DNA from: JAFGGT01 sp036733165
GTDB lineage: Archaea > Methanobacteriota_B > Thermococci > Methanofastidiosales > NM3
DNA length: 64,000 bases
Assembly (NCBI GenBank): GCA_036733165.1
Contig: DAINBB010000006.1
Coordinates: 4,677 to 68,676 of the forward strand
Direction: 5' to 3'
Both the position numbers and the translations under genes were made by a program. Under the pieces are notes generated by a model. The model did not search any database, was not told the origin of the DNA, and was given only the letters and a program-made list of their open reading frames with translations. This document shows positions 54,299 through 63,381 of this stretch, one piece after another; position 1 is the stretch's first letter, and each line of letters begins with the position of its first letter.

Positions 54299-54649
54299 TT
54301 ATAAAATAGCTAATAGTTGCTGCATCAGGTCGGCGGCATATACCAATTGGTCCTTCTGGAACAAGTAGTTCGAACCCACGGTCGCCGAGGCCACGATCGA
54401 GCTTATCTCCTCCAGCAGCGGGTCGAAGACTGATATGTCACCATCATAGTTCTCCAATGCGACCATAACCTGGTCCCTTAGGTCGATGGTGTTTGATAGC
54501 GCGAGCCTGTACAGGGGCAATGTGGAGATCGGTTGCCCTGTTCCCTTGCCAGGAAGCGGGCCGTCCATTTTGCCATCGCTTGCAATGGCAGGCGTCATCA
54601 TCAACCCTATCATAAGAAACAGTGGAATTATAATCGTCAATTTTTTCAT
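54299..54649 (-). CDS. Small secreted helical protein
   Basis: A 116-residue exported protein. A signal peptide (KKLTIIIPLFLMIGLMMTPAIAS) is followed by a Gly/Pro-rich stretch and a helical module (RLALSNTIDLRDQVMVALENYDGDISVFDPLLEEISSIV). This module is of the same style as the C-termini of the secreted proteins at 33702 and 54820. It has no membrane anchor and no known family. Confidence 0.55.
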   Translation of the reverse strand: MKKLTIIIPLFLMIGLMMTPAIASDGKMDGPLPGKGTGQPISTLPLYRLALSNTIDLRDQVMVALENYDGDISVFDPLLEEISSIVASATVGSNYLFQKDQLVYAADLMQQLLAIL

Positions 54650-54819
54650 GGTAATCGATACATACTTCCTCTGGAAATATATAACATTTTGTATAGATAT
54701 CCCTATCTCTAATGAGGGAGACTAGAAATGGGGACAATTAGGTAACTTATTTCATTAAATATGGAATATGATGAGTTAGTTTAGATAATTTTTTATATAT
54801 TGGTATTATCTTATTTTTT

Positions 54820-55971
54820 ATGAACAGGAAATTATTATTGTTTACTATATTATTTCTATCTTTGGTAATGATAAGTCCCGTGATTGCCGAGGTCTCTATT
54901 ACAAATGATTATTATGTCATCTACGTTGATGACTCCGATGGGACATTTAGTGTAGGTACTGGTGTATCACACCCACATCCCGACGAATCAGTGCTTTATG
55001 GGGGTGGCTGGGGATATGCAGGCACCTCATGGTTCACGATCAAGTTTTACTCGCTGTATGGCGAGGAATATGATACCGACGACCTAATTGATTACATTCA
55101 GCCAATCGTTGTTGACACCACAAGCATGACAGAGACCTGGATAGTGGACGATCTGTTTGACATGGGTTCAACAGATCAGGGCACTCTTGAGATACCTGGT
55201 TTCATAATAACAAGGACCTTTACCTTAAATGGGGACAGTTACGTATCATCATACATCGATATAGTGACCACCTTTGCCAATAACACCACTGAAACTGTCA
55301 GTTTTGGATTTTTGGACATGTGGGACCTTGAAATTGCGGATGCCGACGATGCCATAATGAGGACCATCAACTCGACATCTTCATGGTCAGGAAACTTCCA
55401 AGGGTGGTATCCCCCGACATTCACGGCCTTGGAAGTAACTGATGTATTGCCCCCAGCGAACACATTTTCGATATTCATCCCACTCGTTAGCGATGAGATT
55501 GAACTCACGATACCAGACGAGTTCATCTATGGCGAATGGTCAGAATCCGGCTATTGGGGATACGTCCCTTCTGGTGGTTATACTGACAGCGCAGTTGCAT
55601 TCATCTACGGTGCGTCAGAGGAGGAACAGATAACGCTTGCTCCCGGCGAATCGATACAGATAGTCCAGGGCATAACGACGAATGCACAGTCGTTGGACAT
55701 TATAGTCCCTACGAATAATATCAGCGTTGGTGCTTTCATACCCCTCTACAAGGTCAAGCTGGTCCAAGCATTGGAAATGTGGAATTGCATACTGGCCCAG
55801 TTGCCGGAAGAGGTCCCTGAGGATGTCGCGACCCTTATCGAGTCCGTCCAGTCTTTCATGAACGGCGCCATCACGCTGAGCAATCCGATATATGCGAATG
55901 GACAGCTAAGCAAGGCGATTGAGCAGATGGGCCTGATTCAGGACTCGTTTGACATAGATTGTATTAAATAA
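54820..55971 (+). CDS. Secreted beta-rich protein with a C-terminal helical module
   Basis: A 383-residue exported protein. A signal peptide (NRKLLLFTILFLSLVMISPVIA) is followed by a large beta-sandwich-like region (residues about 25-290). The last 85 residues form a helical module containing EVPEDVATLIESVQSFMNGA. That EVPED element is shared with the protein at 33702. A TATA box lies about 26 bases before the ATG. It is the last gene left of the tRNA-Gly fragment. The function is unknown. Confidence 0.6.
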   Translation: MNRKLLLFTILFLSLVMISPVIAEVSITNDYYVIYVDDSDGTFSVGTGVSHPHPDESVLYGGGWGYAGTSWFTIKFYSLYGEEYDTDDLIDYIQPIVVDTTSMTETWIVDDLFDMGSTDQGTLEIPGFIITRTFTLNGDSYVSSYIDIVTTFANNTTETVSFGFLDMWDLEIADADDAIMRTINSTSSWSGNFQGWYPPTFTALEVTDVLPPANTFSIFIPLVSDEIELTIPDEFIYGEWSESGYWGYVPSGGYTDSAVAFIYGASEEEQITLAPGESIQIVQGITTNAQSLDIIVPTNNISVGAFIPLYKVKLVQALEMWNCILAQLPEEVPEDVATLIESVQSFMNGAITLSNPIYANGQLSKAIEQMGLIQDSFDIDCIK

Positions 55972-56040
55972 ATTAATACATTCTTCTTTCTTTATATATC
56001 TCTTATTTTCTTTTATTACTTGTTAAATAATAGAAAGTTT

Positions 56041-56084
56041 TGGTGCGGCTGCCGGGATTTGAACCCGGGTTATGAGCTTGGAAG
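56041..56084 (-). tRNA. 3' fragment of tRNA-Gly(UCC), probable attachment site
   Basis: On the minus strand this is the anticodon loop with TCC, the 3' half of the anticodon stem, the complete T arm, the acceptor 3' strand CAGCCGC, A and encoded CCA. The first 32 bases (plus strand) are identical to tRNA-Gly(GCC) at 33069. The 5' half of the tRNA is absent: the sequence breaks at 56084/56085 within the anticodon loop. No 5' half or intron-like continuation is seen nearby. The 3' end faces the chromosome, so the inserted DNA lies to the right. Confidence 0.8.
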
Positions 56085-56631
56085 GGGACCCTAATTCTGT
56101 AATGCAACTCCCTATGCTATGTTTACCATTCAATGCTTAAAGAGACTTAATCCTATTAATAATTTGCTTTTTTCGAATTATAAGCTTTAGTAGCTTATAA
56201 CATTGAGTTAGTACATTGTATTGCTCACTCATATTATCAAGATTATTTCGTGGCAGAGTGGTCCCAAATTAGAATAGAAAAATATAATTCCTATTAGAAA
56301 AATAAAATAATATTATCTTTTTTTCAGTATTTCTGATACATCTTTGTTTCTTTGGTCTTGAGGCTGGAGAAGACCTCGTCGATCCGGAGCTTTTGAAAAT
56401 AAAAATCCACGAGACACAGCGTGCCGACGGAAAAAGGTATATTGTCGTTTGGTGTAAGTAACAGCATCCTTGTTATGTGTTCACTTGTCATAAAAACAAT
56501 GCAAGGACACTTCTTTTTCTAGCTAAATGTTCATATCAGTTTATATGAGCTCGCCGTGTGTTGTGGTAACGTGAAAGAATCTTAACAGAATCGGGACAGG
56601 ATATTTATATTCCTGATGGCATCTAGTTTGC
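56085..56631. other. Intergenic region at the inferred element end
   Basis: There are 547 mostly A+T-rich bases with no credible gene. It contains a 34-base element at 56541-56574, repeated at 57953. No integrase gene or fragment is visible; the integrase may lie outside the window. Confidence 0.5.
56541..56574 (+). repeat. 34-base promoter-like repeat, copy 1
   Basis: The sequence runs TTATATG-A-GCTCGCCGTG, five variable bases, then TGGTAACGTGA. The same layout and spacing occur at 57953-57986. The TTATAT part can act as a TATA box, with transcription starting near the end of the repeat. It precedes the lipoprotein gene by 57 bases. Confidence 0.6.
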
Positions 56632-57465
56632 ATGAAACAATTGATACCTCTATTGCTTATCATTCTACTCGTATTGCCGCTTTGCGGGTGCATGAGCGGG
56701 GAAACAGGCGGCACCACCATTGCTGCACCAACAACACAGCCACCGACCACAACTGCAGCGCCAACTACAACGGCAGCTCCTACGACCGCTGCACCTACAA
56801 CTACCGCCGCCCCGACAACCACACCTGCACCCACCACTACGCGACCACCAACAACGGCCGCTCCCACCACGAGACCCCCCACAACCATGCCCCCTGAGAA
56901 ACAAGTTGAAATATTGAGTTATTCTGGTGTCTCAGGGGAATACGGATACTATACTGTATATGGTGAAGTAAAAAACAATCTGAACTACAATGTTAAATAT
57001 GTGAAGATTGTAGCCTCTTATTACAATAATGCAAATCAGTTCCTTGGTTCAGCTTTCACATATACAGAATTAGATACAATAAAGCCCGGACAAAAATCTC
57101 CCTTTGAGATAAGCACATATCCGGATAAATATACTCCTAGCAAGGTCACGTTGCAAGTATCTTTTAGCAGAGATTATTCAAATCCATTAGCTGGTGTATC
57201 AATACTGAATCATTCAGGGAGAACAGATTCATACGGTTATTACGATGTGATAGGGGAAGTGAAAAACAATTCTAACTCTGATGCAAGATATGTAAAATTA
57301 GTCTGCACCTACTATGATAACAATGGAAAAGTAATCGGATGCTCATTCTCGTATGCTGAGATGGATACATTAAGACCAGGCCAATCTTCACCATATGAGG
57401 TAACATCGTATCCCTTGAAGATACGTCCAGCATCATACTCGATACAGGTACAGGCGACGGAATAA
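56632..57465 (+). CDS. Lipoprotein with Thr/Pro/Ala linker and two FxLYD-like domains
   Basis: A 277-residue surface protein. A signal peptide with a lipobox-like LCGC anchors it. Residues about 28-87 are a Thr/Pro/Ala-rich linker, a likely O-glycosylated stalk. Two similar domains follow (GYYTVYGEVKNNLNYNVKYVKIVASYYN and GYYDVIGEVKNNSNSDARYVKLVCTYYD), the FxLYD type, each ending in a D-T-[IL]-[KR]-P-G-Q motif. These domains also occur in archaeal surface proteins. It is the first gene of the accessory region. Confidence 0.7.
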   Translation: MKQLIPLLLIILLVLPLCGCMSGETGGTTIAAPTTQPPTTTAAPTTTAAPTTAAPTTTAAPTTTPAPTTTRPPTTAAPTTRPPTTMPPEKQVEILSYSGVSGEYGYYTVYGEVKNNLNYNVKYVKIVASYYNNANQFLGSAFTYTELDTIKPGQKSPFEISTYPDKYTPSKVTLQVSFSRDYSNPLAGVSILNHSGRTDSYGYYDVIGEVKNNSNSDARYVKLVCTYYDNNGKVIGCSFSYAEMDTLRPGQSSPYEVTSYPLKIRPASYSIQVQATE

Positions 57466-57502
57466 TTAATAACAGCCACTAGTCGAACAACTATATGGTA
57501 CT

Positions 57503-57865
57503 ATGAAGCAATTGTACTTCTTCCCCATCCTGCTCTTTGCAATCGCTATGTGCGGTTGCCTGTTGCCAGACATCGCTGACGAGTACTCTATCAAGTGCGA
57601 TATTCAGACAATCAACAACGGAGCAGGCATCCGGGTGGTGAATAACAACTCATGGATGTGGAAAGAAACCATATTGGAGGCAAACGGCACCTATTCCCTG
57701 AAGGTGGGCACCATACGAGAAGGCGCTATTCGCATAATCACACATCGTGACTTTACTGACGATCAGGGAAAGCGCTACGATCCTGTGACACAGAATCTCA
57801 ACACCCTGAGTATTGTCTGCAAATCGCCGGACGGGAAGGTGCGTTCAATAAGGGTTAAGTTATAA
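57503..57865 (+). CDS. Small lipoprotein
   Basis: A 120-residue protein with a signal peptide KQLYFFPILLFAIAMCGC ending in a lipobox, then a compact beta-rich domain. It shares its first residues (MKQL) and lipobox with the preceding lipoprotein and lies 37 bases after it. No family is recognised. Confidence 0.6.
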   Translation: MKQLYFFPILLFAIAMCGCLLPDIADEYSIKCDIQTINNGAGIRVVNNNSWMWKETILEANGTYSLKVGTIREGAIRIITHRDFTDDQGKRYDPVTQNLNTLSIVCKSPDGKVRSIRVKL

Positions 57866-57952
57866 TTGTATACATCTTGCTTCCTCTCTTTCTACACCCC
57901 TGATCTTCCGCTGTGATGTGATTCACCTGGAAGTGGTATAGGTCAATAAATT

Positions 57953-57986
57953 TTATATGGGCTCGCCGTGGGGGTTGGTAACGTGA
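57953..57986 (+). repeat. 34-base promoter-like repeat, copy 2
   Basis: Second copy of the element at 56541, again beginning TTATATG and ending TGGTAACGTGA, located upstream of the gene at 58105. It probably gives both units the same promoter and control. Confidence 0.6.
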
Positions 57987-58104
57987 TTTATGGTACTAAA
58001 TCACTATTTCTATAATTACAGCTTTCACACTAAAATGAGTCAAAGCATCAGTATAGGGATAATAATTATATTATCATTAGGCATCATTGTGGAAGGGGGA
58101 TAAT

Positions 58105-58839
58105 TTGGATATACCCAAGATTACTGTTCCCGAGAAAAGTGGTAAGGATCACATAATGGATTTAGTGGTCGGTGTCGCAGCTGGAATACCTGTAGTAGGT
58201 GGACCAATTTCTGTTGGTATAGATAAACACGTTCCCACCCAATACAAGAAAAAAATTGAAGTGTGGATGCACCAAGTCACTGAGGCCATAAACTGGCTTG
58301 TAGAACAGGTGGGAAAGGAGAGGGACTCCTTGTATGAAGATGAGAAGTTCCTGGCCATAGTATACAAATGCAGCAGAGAAGCTATAATGGAGTACAGGCC
58401 AGAGAAGATCGTAGTATTCAGAAATATCATTATGAATAGTGTAATAATGACTGATATAGATGAAGACTTACAATTCTATTTTCTCAAATGTGTTGATAGC
58501 ATGACCATTGCTCAAATGCGGATGCTTCAGTTTTTCAATAATCCCGAAAAAGTGTGGTTAACGGTATTTCAGGATTTACCTAATTATACTCAAACTTCAA
58601 GACTAACAGTTTTTTCTGACTTTTATCCAGAATACAAGAATGAAAAAACTTACCTTTCCTCAGCAATGAAAGATCTTATTAATATGGGTTTAATACAAAA
58701 TACAGAACCTAATATAACTGTATCAGGGCATGGAGCATGCCAAAAGATGACTACAGATTTAGGTGACAAACTAATCGAATTTGTAACTACACCAGATAAA
58801 TATGATGAATGTGAAAGGGAGCATAATGGAGCAAAATAA
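58105..58839 (+). CDS. Unrecognised accessory protein
   Basis: A 244-residue protein. Near its N-terminus is a short hydrophobic glycine-rich stretch (MDLVVGVAAGIPVVGGPISVGI) that could insert in a membrane. The rest is helical and charged, without Walker or nuclease motifs. The start is a TTG at 58105 after GGGGGAT, with TTG at 58087 as an alternative. It overlaps the next gene by 14 bases, so the two are translated together. A+T content is higher than in the chromosomal genes. Confidence 0.5.
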   Translation: MDIPKITVPEKSGKDHIMDLVVGVAAGIPVVGGPISVGIDKHVPTQYKKKIEVWMHQVTEAINWLVEQVGKERDSLYEDEKFLAIVYKCSREAIMEYRPEKIVVFRNIIMNSVIMTDIDEDLQFYFLKCVDSMTIAQMRMLQFFNNPEKVWLTVFQDLPNYTQTSRLTVFSDFYPEYKNEKTYLSSAMKDLINMGLIQNTEPNITVSGHGACQKMTTDLGDKLIEFVTTPDKYDECEREHNGAK

Positions 58840-59647
58840 TAAGTTAATAGAAGAATTAGAACATCTAAGTTATGAAATATATATTTACGCTATAAGGGAA
58901 TTTGATAAGTACAAGATAGGAGAAACAAATATAGAAAAGTATGATATTCAAATCTCCAAAATAGAAAAAAATATTTTACTTATTCTTGAAACAATTGGAA
59001 AAGACGTTCCCCCAAAAAATTCTACTTCTGCGATTAGTGATATAAAACGTCATTTATCTTTCTTTCAACGTTATCGGAAAGAACATAATGAATTATGGAT
59101 GAAAAGTAACCTTGATGATATTGTTGAGAGAGATATTCCGAGCCTAAAATCTTATTTTAAAAATATGAAATCAAATGAGCAAATATGGATTCTGAAAGAT
59201 AAATACTTTGACATATTTGATATTGAAATAAAGAAGCAAGAATTTCTCCAGTTGGCTGCTTCCGTTCCAAGTAACAAATATTTCTCCGTTGTAGAAGGAC
59301 ACCTAATTACAGCAGAAGAGCGTATTGAAGATCCACGCTCAACTCTGCAATATCTATCTGAAGCTATAGAAAATATGTGTAAGGGCGTTTGGTATATGTT
59401 TGAGTACGAGAATAACGGTCAGTCGGGGTTAGGGTTGCACAACCAAGTAATTGATTTGATGCAAAAGAAGAGAAAAGACTTTCGCCCAGAGTTCCAAACT
59501 GGTTTAAGACACATCATTCAGAGATGCAATATAAAGAAACATAAGAATTATGAACCTTCTGATATTGAAATGTTTTATTTGATTCTTCTTGCATGGGAGG
59601 GCATTATAGAGATATTCGAATACCTTCCTAAGATTGATGAGAACTAA
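58826..59647 (+). CDS. Accessory protein with a HEPN-like C-terminal region
   Basis: A 273-residue, almost fully helical protein. The C-terminal part contains LRHIIQRCNIKKHKNYEPS followed by a helix (DIEMFYLILLAWEGIIEIFEYL). The R-x(n)-H spacing and the helices around it recall HEPN/Abi-type RNases, in which such residues are catalytic. This is a pattern match only. The ATG at 58826 follows GGGAG and overlaps the upstream gene, giving a two-gene unit. Confidence 0.5.
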   Translation: MEQNNKLIEELEHLSYEIYIYAIREFDKYKIGETNIEKYDIQISKIEKNILLILETIGKDVPPKNSTSAISDIKRHLSFFQRYRKEHNELWMKSNLDDIVERDIPSLKSYFKNMKSNEQIWILKDKYFDIFDIEIKKQEFLQLAASVPSNKYFSVVEGHLITAEERIEDPRSTLQYLSEAIENMCKGVWYMFEYENNGQSGLGLHNQVIDLMQKKRKDFRPEFQTGLRHIIQRCNIKKHKNYEPSDIEMFYLILLAWEGIIEIFEYLPKIDEN

Positions 59648-59726
59648 TGAGTATCCTTTCACTTTATCTGCATAGGTTAATTGCAGGATGCCACACGAGT
59701 CTGGATTATTAGATAACAAGATAGTG

Positions 59727-60611
59727 CTATGTACTGGTACTAAGATAATCCTTATAATATTCTTGTAAATAATTGTAAATCGCACAACCTGATACAAAAA
59801 ACATTCTTGCCTCTTTCTTGGTAATATCTATATCGATATTCTTGCCTTCCAATGTGTGGCGCACATCCTGGGGAAAAGGGTGATGCTTTTCAATAAAATT
59901 GTATATCCTAACATCCATTTTCTTCATATGGTCGCATTCTTTCAGCAGATTCTTATAAGTTTCATTTTTTCCAGCAATTCGCTTTAGGAGCCCTTCAATA
60001 AGGGCATATGTTTCGCCTAATGAGTGGCAATAGTCCCGTTCTTCGAGAGCCCCGGATTCCGATGGGGACATATTCTTCAATGCGGAACGAATATGTGGAC
60101 TATCATTACTGATGTATAGAGCTTTATTAATCTCTTCTTTCTCTACGTCTGAGAAATCACTAAATCTTCCTAAATAGATTGATATGGTACTTCCACATTG
60201 CATGAGAACATTATTGCATTCGTCTTCGAGTTGTTCGCATAATTCATGTTTTCCAAGCACCTTGAAGGTGTCATGCATACATTCAATCAACCCTAAAAGT
60301 TTGTTAAAATCTGCAGATAGTAAATCTTGCATTATCAAATATTTATAATAGGCAGTTGTTTCCTTGTTATTAAAATCCCATCTTGGCATATTGCAGAGCA
60401 AATTTCCATGATATATGCCCCAAAAATCTTCAGCTAATTTCTTTGCAGTATTAAATGTAAATATGGCGTTCTCAGAGTCAATCCCAATAGGATTTTCTTT
60501 AATACAAAGAATCGAAGAATCTAATTTATTGATAATTTGAGTTACAATGTACTGTACATCAAGCATGTGCTTATCCGTACTATTTCGAAACTCGTAATAT
60601 TTTCTTCTCAT
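59727..60611 (-). CDS. Unrecognised accessory protein
   Basis: A 294-residue helical protein with scattered cysteines and no recognised motif. Segments such as LAEDFWGIYHGNLLC, MQDLLSADFNKLLGLIECMHD and ETYALIEGLLKRI are amphipathic helices. It points toward the two-gene unit and has similarly high A+T content. No function can be given. Confidence 0.5.
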   Translation of the reverse strand: MRRKYYEFRNSTDKHMLDVQYIVTQIINKLDSSILCIKENPIGIDSENAIFTFNTAKKLAEDFWGIYHGNLLCNMPRWDFNNKETTAYYKYLIMQDLLSADFNKLLGLIECMHDTFKVLGKHELCEQLEDECNNVLMQCGSTISIYLGRFSDFSDVEKEEINKALYISNDSPHIRSALKNMSPSESGALEERDYCHSLGETYALIEGLLKRIAGKNETYKNLLKECDHMKKMDVRIYNFIEKHHPFPQDVRHTLEGKNIDIDITKKEARMFFVSGCAIYNYLQEYYKDYLSTST

Positions 60612-60676
60612 GTGATTACCTTGTTTATTTGTTCAAAGACAAGTGTGATTCAAAGAATAAATAGATTTTCTGATTC

Positions 60677-60826
60677 CTATAATCGAACCTCCACAACCCA
60701 CTCCCCCCGACGCTCATACACCCTGATTCCCTTGGCCATGGCCAGGAAGGGGCAGGTCCTCATGTTCTCTTTGAGGATCCTTACGCTATCGTCCCCTGAA
60801 ACGGACACGGTGTCATCGTCTTCAAA
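60677..60826 (-). pseudogene. Gene fragment with host-like codon use
   Basis: A minus-strand frame reads DDDTVSVSGDDSVRILKENM, then RTCPFLAMAKGIRVYERRGE and WVVEVRL before its stop. It lacks a start codon at its 5' end (a stop lies directly upstream). It is G+C-rich amid A+T-rich flanks, so it looks like the broken 3' end of a lost gene. Confidence 0.4.
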
Positions 60827-60936
60827 TTAGTATTCTAAATGACCGTTCCTCTGCCATATTATGCAAAGTTAAACCCTTGTTCAGGTATGAACTTTATATA
60901 GGAAAATGTTCAATTTAGGGAAACGGTGAAAATAGC

Positions 60937-62385
60937 ATGTCTTCACAGCACCCCGATACAATAATATCGACAATCTATTCCACTCTCTCAGATAAGATAA
61001 CGCACACCCAAGACCTCGAAGCCATCCTCCTGGGAAACGGCATGCTCACCGCCGAGATGATGAAGACGCCGCAGAAACCGGAGGAGTTCACTCGGCATTA
61101 TGTCATCAACAAGCTGCTGGAGTATTTGGATTTTCCTTCAACTACCTGGATACCCGAAGGCAAAATCGATGACGGCACCCGACGACACTACCCCGATTAT
61201 GTACTCGATGCCAACGGTACGACCATCCTTGTGGAAGCAAAGCCGCTCAACGTCAATCTGCGGGACTCGGTCAAGGGCATGGGCCAGGTCACCGACTGGA
61301 TTAAGTCCAAGGCATCAAACAGCGATTACGGCATTGCCACGAACGGATTCGAATGGATCCTCATAAAGTTTGACAACAACACGAAAAAGGTGCGTGAGCT
61401 TGTCACGTACGACCTCCGCCCCCTCTTTCTCCCCTCTTGTGGACAGGAAACACTCACGGATGTATCGGCGCTCCTGGCGGAGTACCGCTCGGCGCTGCAA
61501 AGGGATGCCATCGTCAACACGTTCAGCGAGTCGATTGGGGCGCTCGAAGACGAACGGGAACGCATTTCCTCAACGTTCTACAAGGATTATTTGCGCATTG
61601 TCTTCGGCGTCAGCTCCCGCGATGGGAAAACAATCCAGGGCTACAATTTGTTGTCTGCGCTCAAAGCTCCCTCACGCGCGCATGAGGAGGAAAAAAGGCT
61701 ATTCTGCATCAATTTCCTCAATCGATTGCTTTTCATCAAATTTTTGGAGGAAAAGGAGGTCATTGCCCCCGAGTTCCTCAAAAAAATGTGGACAGAGTAT
61801 GAAAGGGTACGGGATGTTGTGCCTCAGTCTTTTTACAAAACGTATCTTGAACCCCTCTTTTTTGAGGTCCTCAATACCGCGCCGAACAGAAGGAAAAGAG
61901 AGACTATCGCCCTGTTTTCAGACATTCCGTATCTTAACGGAGGATTGTTTCGCACCATCATGCCCTACGAGCAGCAGTACGACGTCGAGAACGACATCGT
62001 CCAGACCATCATCCTGGAATTGATTGAAGGATACAACTGGGGCATCAGCGAGGAGAACTTGCTTAATCCGGACATCCTGGGCAGCATATTCGAAAAGACG
62101 ATCAACTACCTGACGGGCACGGGGACAGATCGTCAGAAAGCGCTTGGCGCGTACTACACACCAGAAGACGTCACCTCCTACATCACACGAAACACGGTAA
62201 ACACCTACCTTCACAAGCGCATTCTGGATGCGCTCAGGGCCAACGGATGGACGGAGCTAGACCTTCGGCATTACGCGTCCCGTGACCTTGAATACTACCT
62301 CGCGCATCTTCCCCGTGCAAACGAGGACGTGCGCCTTGCGCTCGACGTGGTGGAGTCGGTCACCGTCCTCGACCCTGCGTGTGGG
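60937..62385 (+). pseudogene. Restriction endonuclease-methyltransferase (type IIG-like), interrupted
   Basis: The authentic part has 483 residues. An N-terminal PD-(D/E)XK nuclease is suggested by HYPDYVLDANGTTILVEAKP and YGIATNGFEWILIKF. A helical middle follows, then LGAYYTPEDVTSYITRNTV, which opens the N6-adenine methyltransferase domain, and SAM motif I DPACG. The reading frame continues 44 codons to 62517 in unrelated sequence, ending without the catalytic NPPY motif or a target-recognition domain. The break falls exactly after the motif I glycine. ATG at 60937. Before the break this would be a restriction-modification or related phage-defence enzyme. Confidence 0.75.
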
Positions 62386-62560
62386 GAGGATGTCATAATA
62401 GTGACAAGGGGTAAAAACGCTGTATTTAATAGGGTTTTGAAGCTTCCACAAAGTCACAAAACGATAAATTGGTGTGCTGCTAAGAGCTTTTATCTAAGAA
62501 ATGAGGGCTGTAAGTAGCACATCAGTACCCCTAAATTAAAAATTGAATATGAAATGGATA

Positions 62561-62594
62561 AGCGATTAGAGATAAAAATCTAGTCGCTTTTTTT
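62561..62594 (+). terminator. Rho-independent terminator/attenuator (bacterial type)
   Basis: The stem agcgattaga pairs with tctagtcgct (one G-T pair) around an 8-base loop, followed by seven T. This is a bacterial intrinsic terminator. It precedes the RepA_N gene by 25 bases, so it may attenuate it. Confidence 0.75.
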
Positions 62595-62619
62595 ATGCCC
62601 AAAAGAAAGGAGGAAAGGC

Positions 62620-63381
62620 GTGGAATTTGAATATTACCACAATAATGATGGCGATCAGTTTCGATACATTCAGCTGCCAACCATCTTATTAGAACATGAG
62701 TATTTTTCGGGTTTGTCTTTGGAATCCATCGTCTTGTATTCCATGATGCTAAATCGAATAAGTCTGTCATTTAGGAATGGTTGGATTGATGAGAACTCAA
62801 GAGTCTATATCTATTTCACATTGGATGAGGTGATGAAAAAGCTTAGGTGCAAAACAGATAAAGCTGTAAGGATTATGGCTGAGCTTGATGCTGTTAAAGG
62901 GATAGGACTTATTGAGAGAAAAAGACAAGGTCTTGGAAAACCAACAATTATTTATGTGAAAAACTTTATGAGTATTTTCAAAAATCAAGAACTCGAAAAT
63001 ATGGAAGTCCAGACTTCTGAAAAATCGAACTCTGGAACTCGGAAAAATAGAAATCAAGACTGCTATAAATCGGAATCTAACTATATAGATATTAGTGAAC
63101 CTGATTTAAGAAAGAATGATATGAGGAGTGACACATCCCTTTTTGGCTTATTTGAAAATGTCATCCTAACTCAAGAAGATTATGAAGAACTCTCAAGAAC
63201 CATTGTTGAAGATTTAGATGGTTTGATAGATAGGTTATCAGCTTACATGACTTCAACAGGAAAGACCTATAAGAACCATAAAGCAACGCTTCTATCTTGG
63301 TACTTACAGGATAAAAAGAAAAGTAAGAAAAAATCAACCGTACTTGGTTACGAAGATTATGACAAAGGGGAACACTTGTGA
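62620..63381 (+). CDS. Replication initiator protein A (RepA_N family)
   Basis: A 253-residue protein. The N-terminal RepA_N domain is recognised in FRYIQLPTILLEHEYFSGLSLESIVLYSMMLNRISLS, then RVYIYFTLDEVMKKLRC and GLIERKRQGLGKPTIIYVKNF. The family initiates replication of low-G+C Gram-positive plasmids and conjugative elements. The C-terminal third is hydrophilic and helical. The start is GTG at 62620 after AAAGGAGG. It overlaps the next gene's GTG/ATG. Confidence 0.8.
   Translation: MEFEYYHNNDGDQFRYIQLPTILLEHEYFSGLSLESIVLYSMMLNRISLSFRNGWIDENSRVYIYFTLDEVMKKLRCKTDKAVRIMAELDAVKGIGLIERKRQGLGKPTIIYVKNFMSIFKNQELENMEVQTSEKSNSGTRKNRNQDCYKSESNYIDISEPDLRKNDMRSDTSLFGLFENVILTQEDYEELSRTIVEDLDGLIDRLSAYMTSTGKTYKNHKATLLSWYLQDKKKSKKKSTVLGYEDYDKGEHL

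Noticed and set aside
56250..56290. Possible tRNA start (cgtggcagagtggtccc)
   Set aside because: It has a D-arm-like look but no matching acceptor, anticodon or T arm follows.
56541..56904. Gly/Val-, Cys/Arg- and His-rich frames on both strands
   Set aside because: They are shadows of the Thr/Pro/Ala linker of the lipoprotein.
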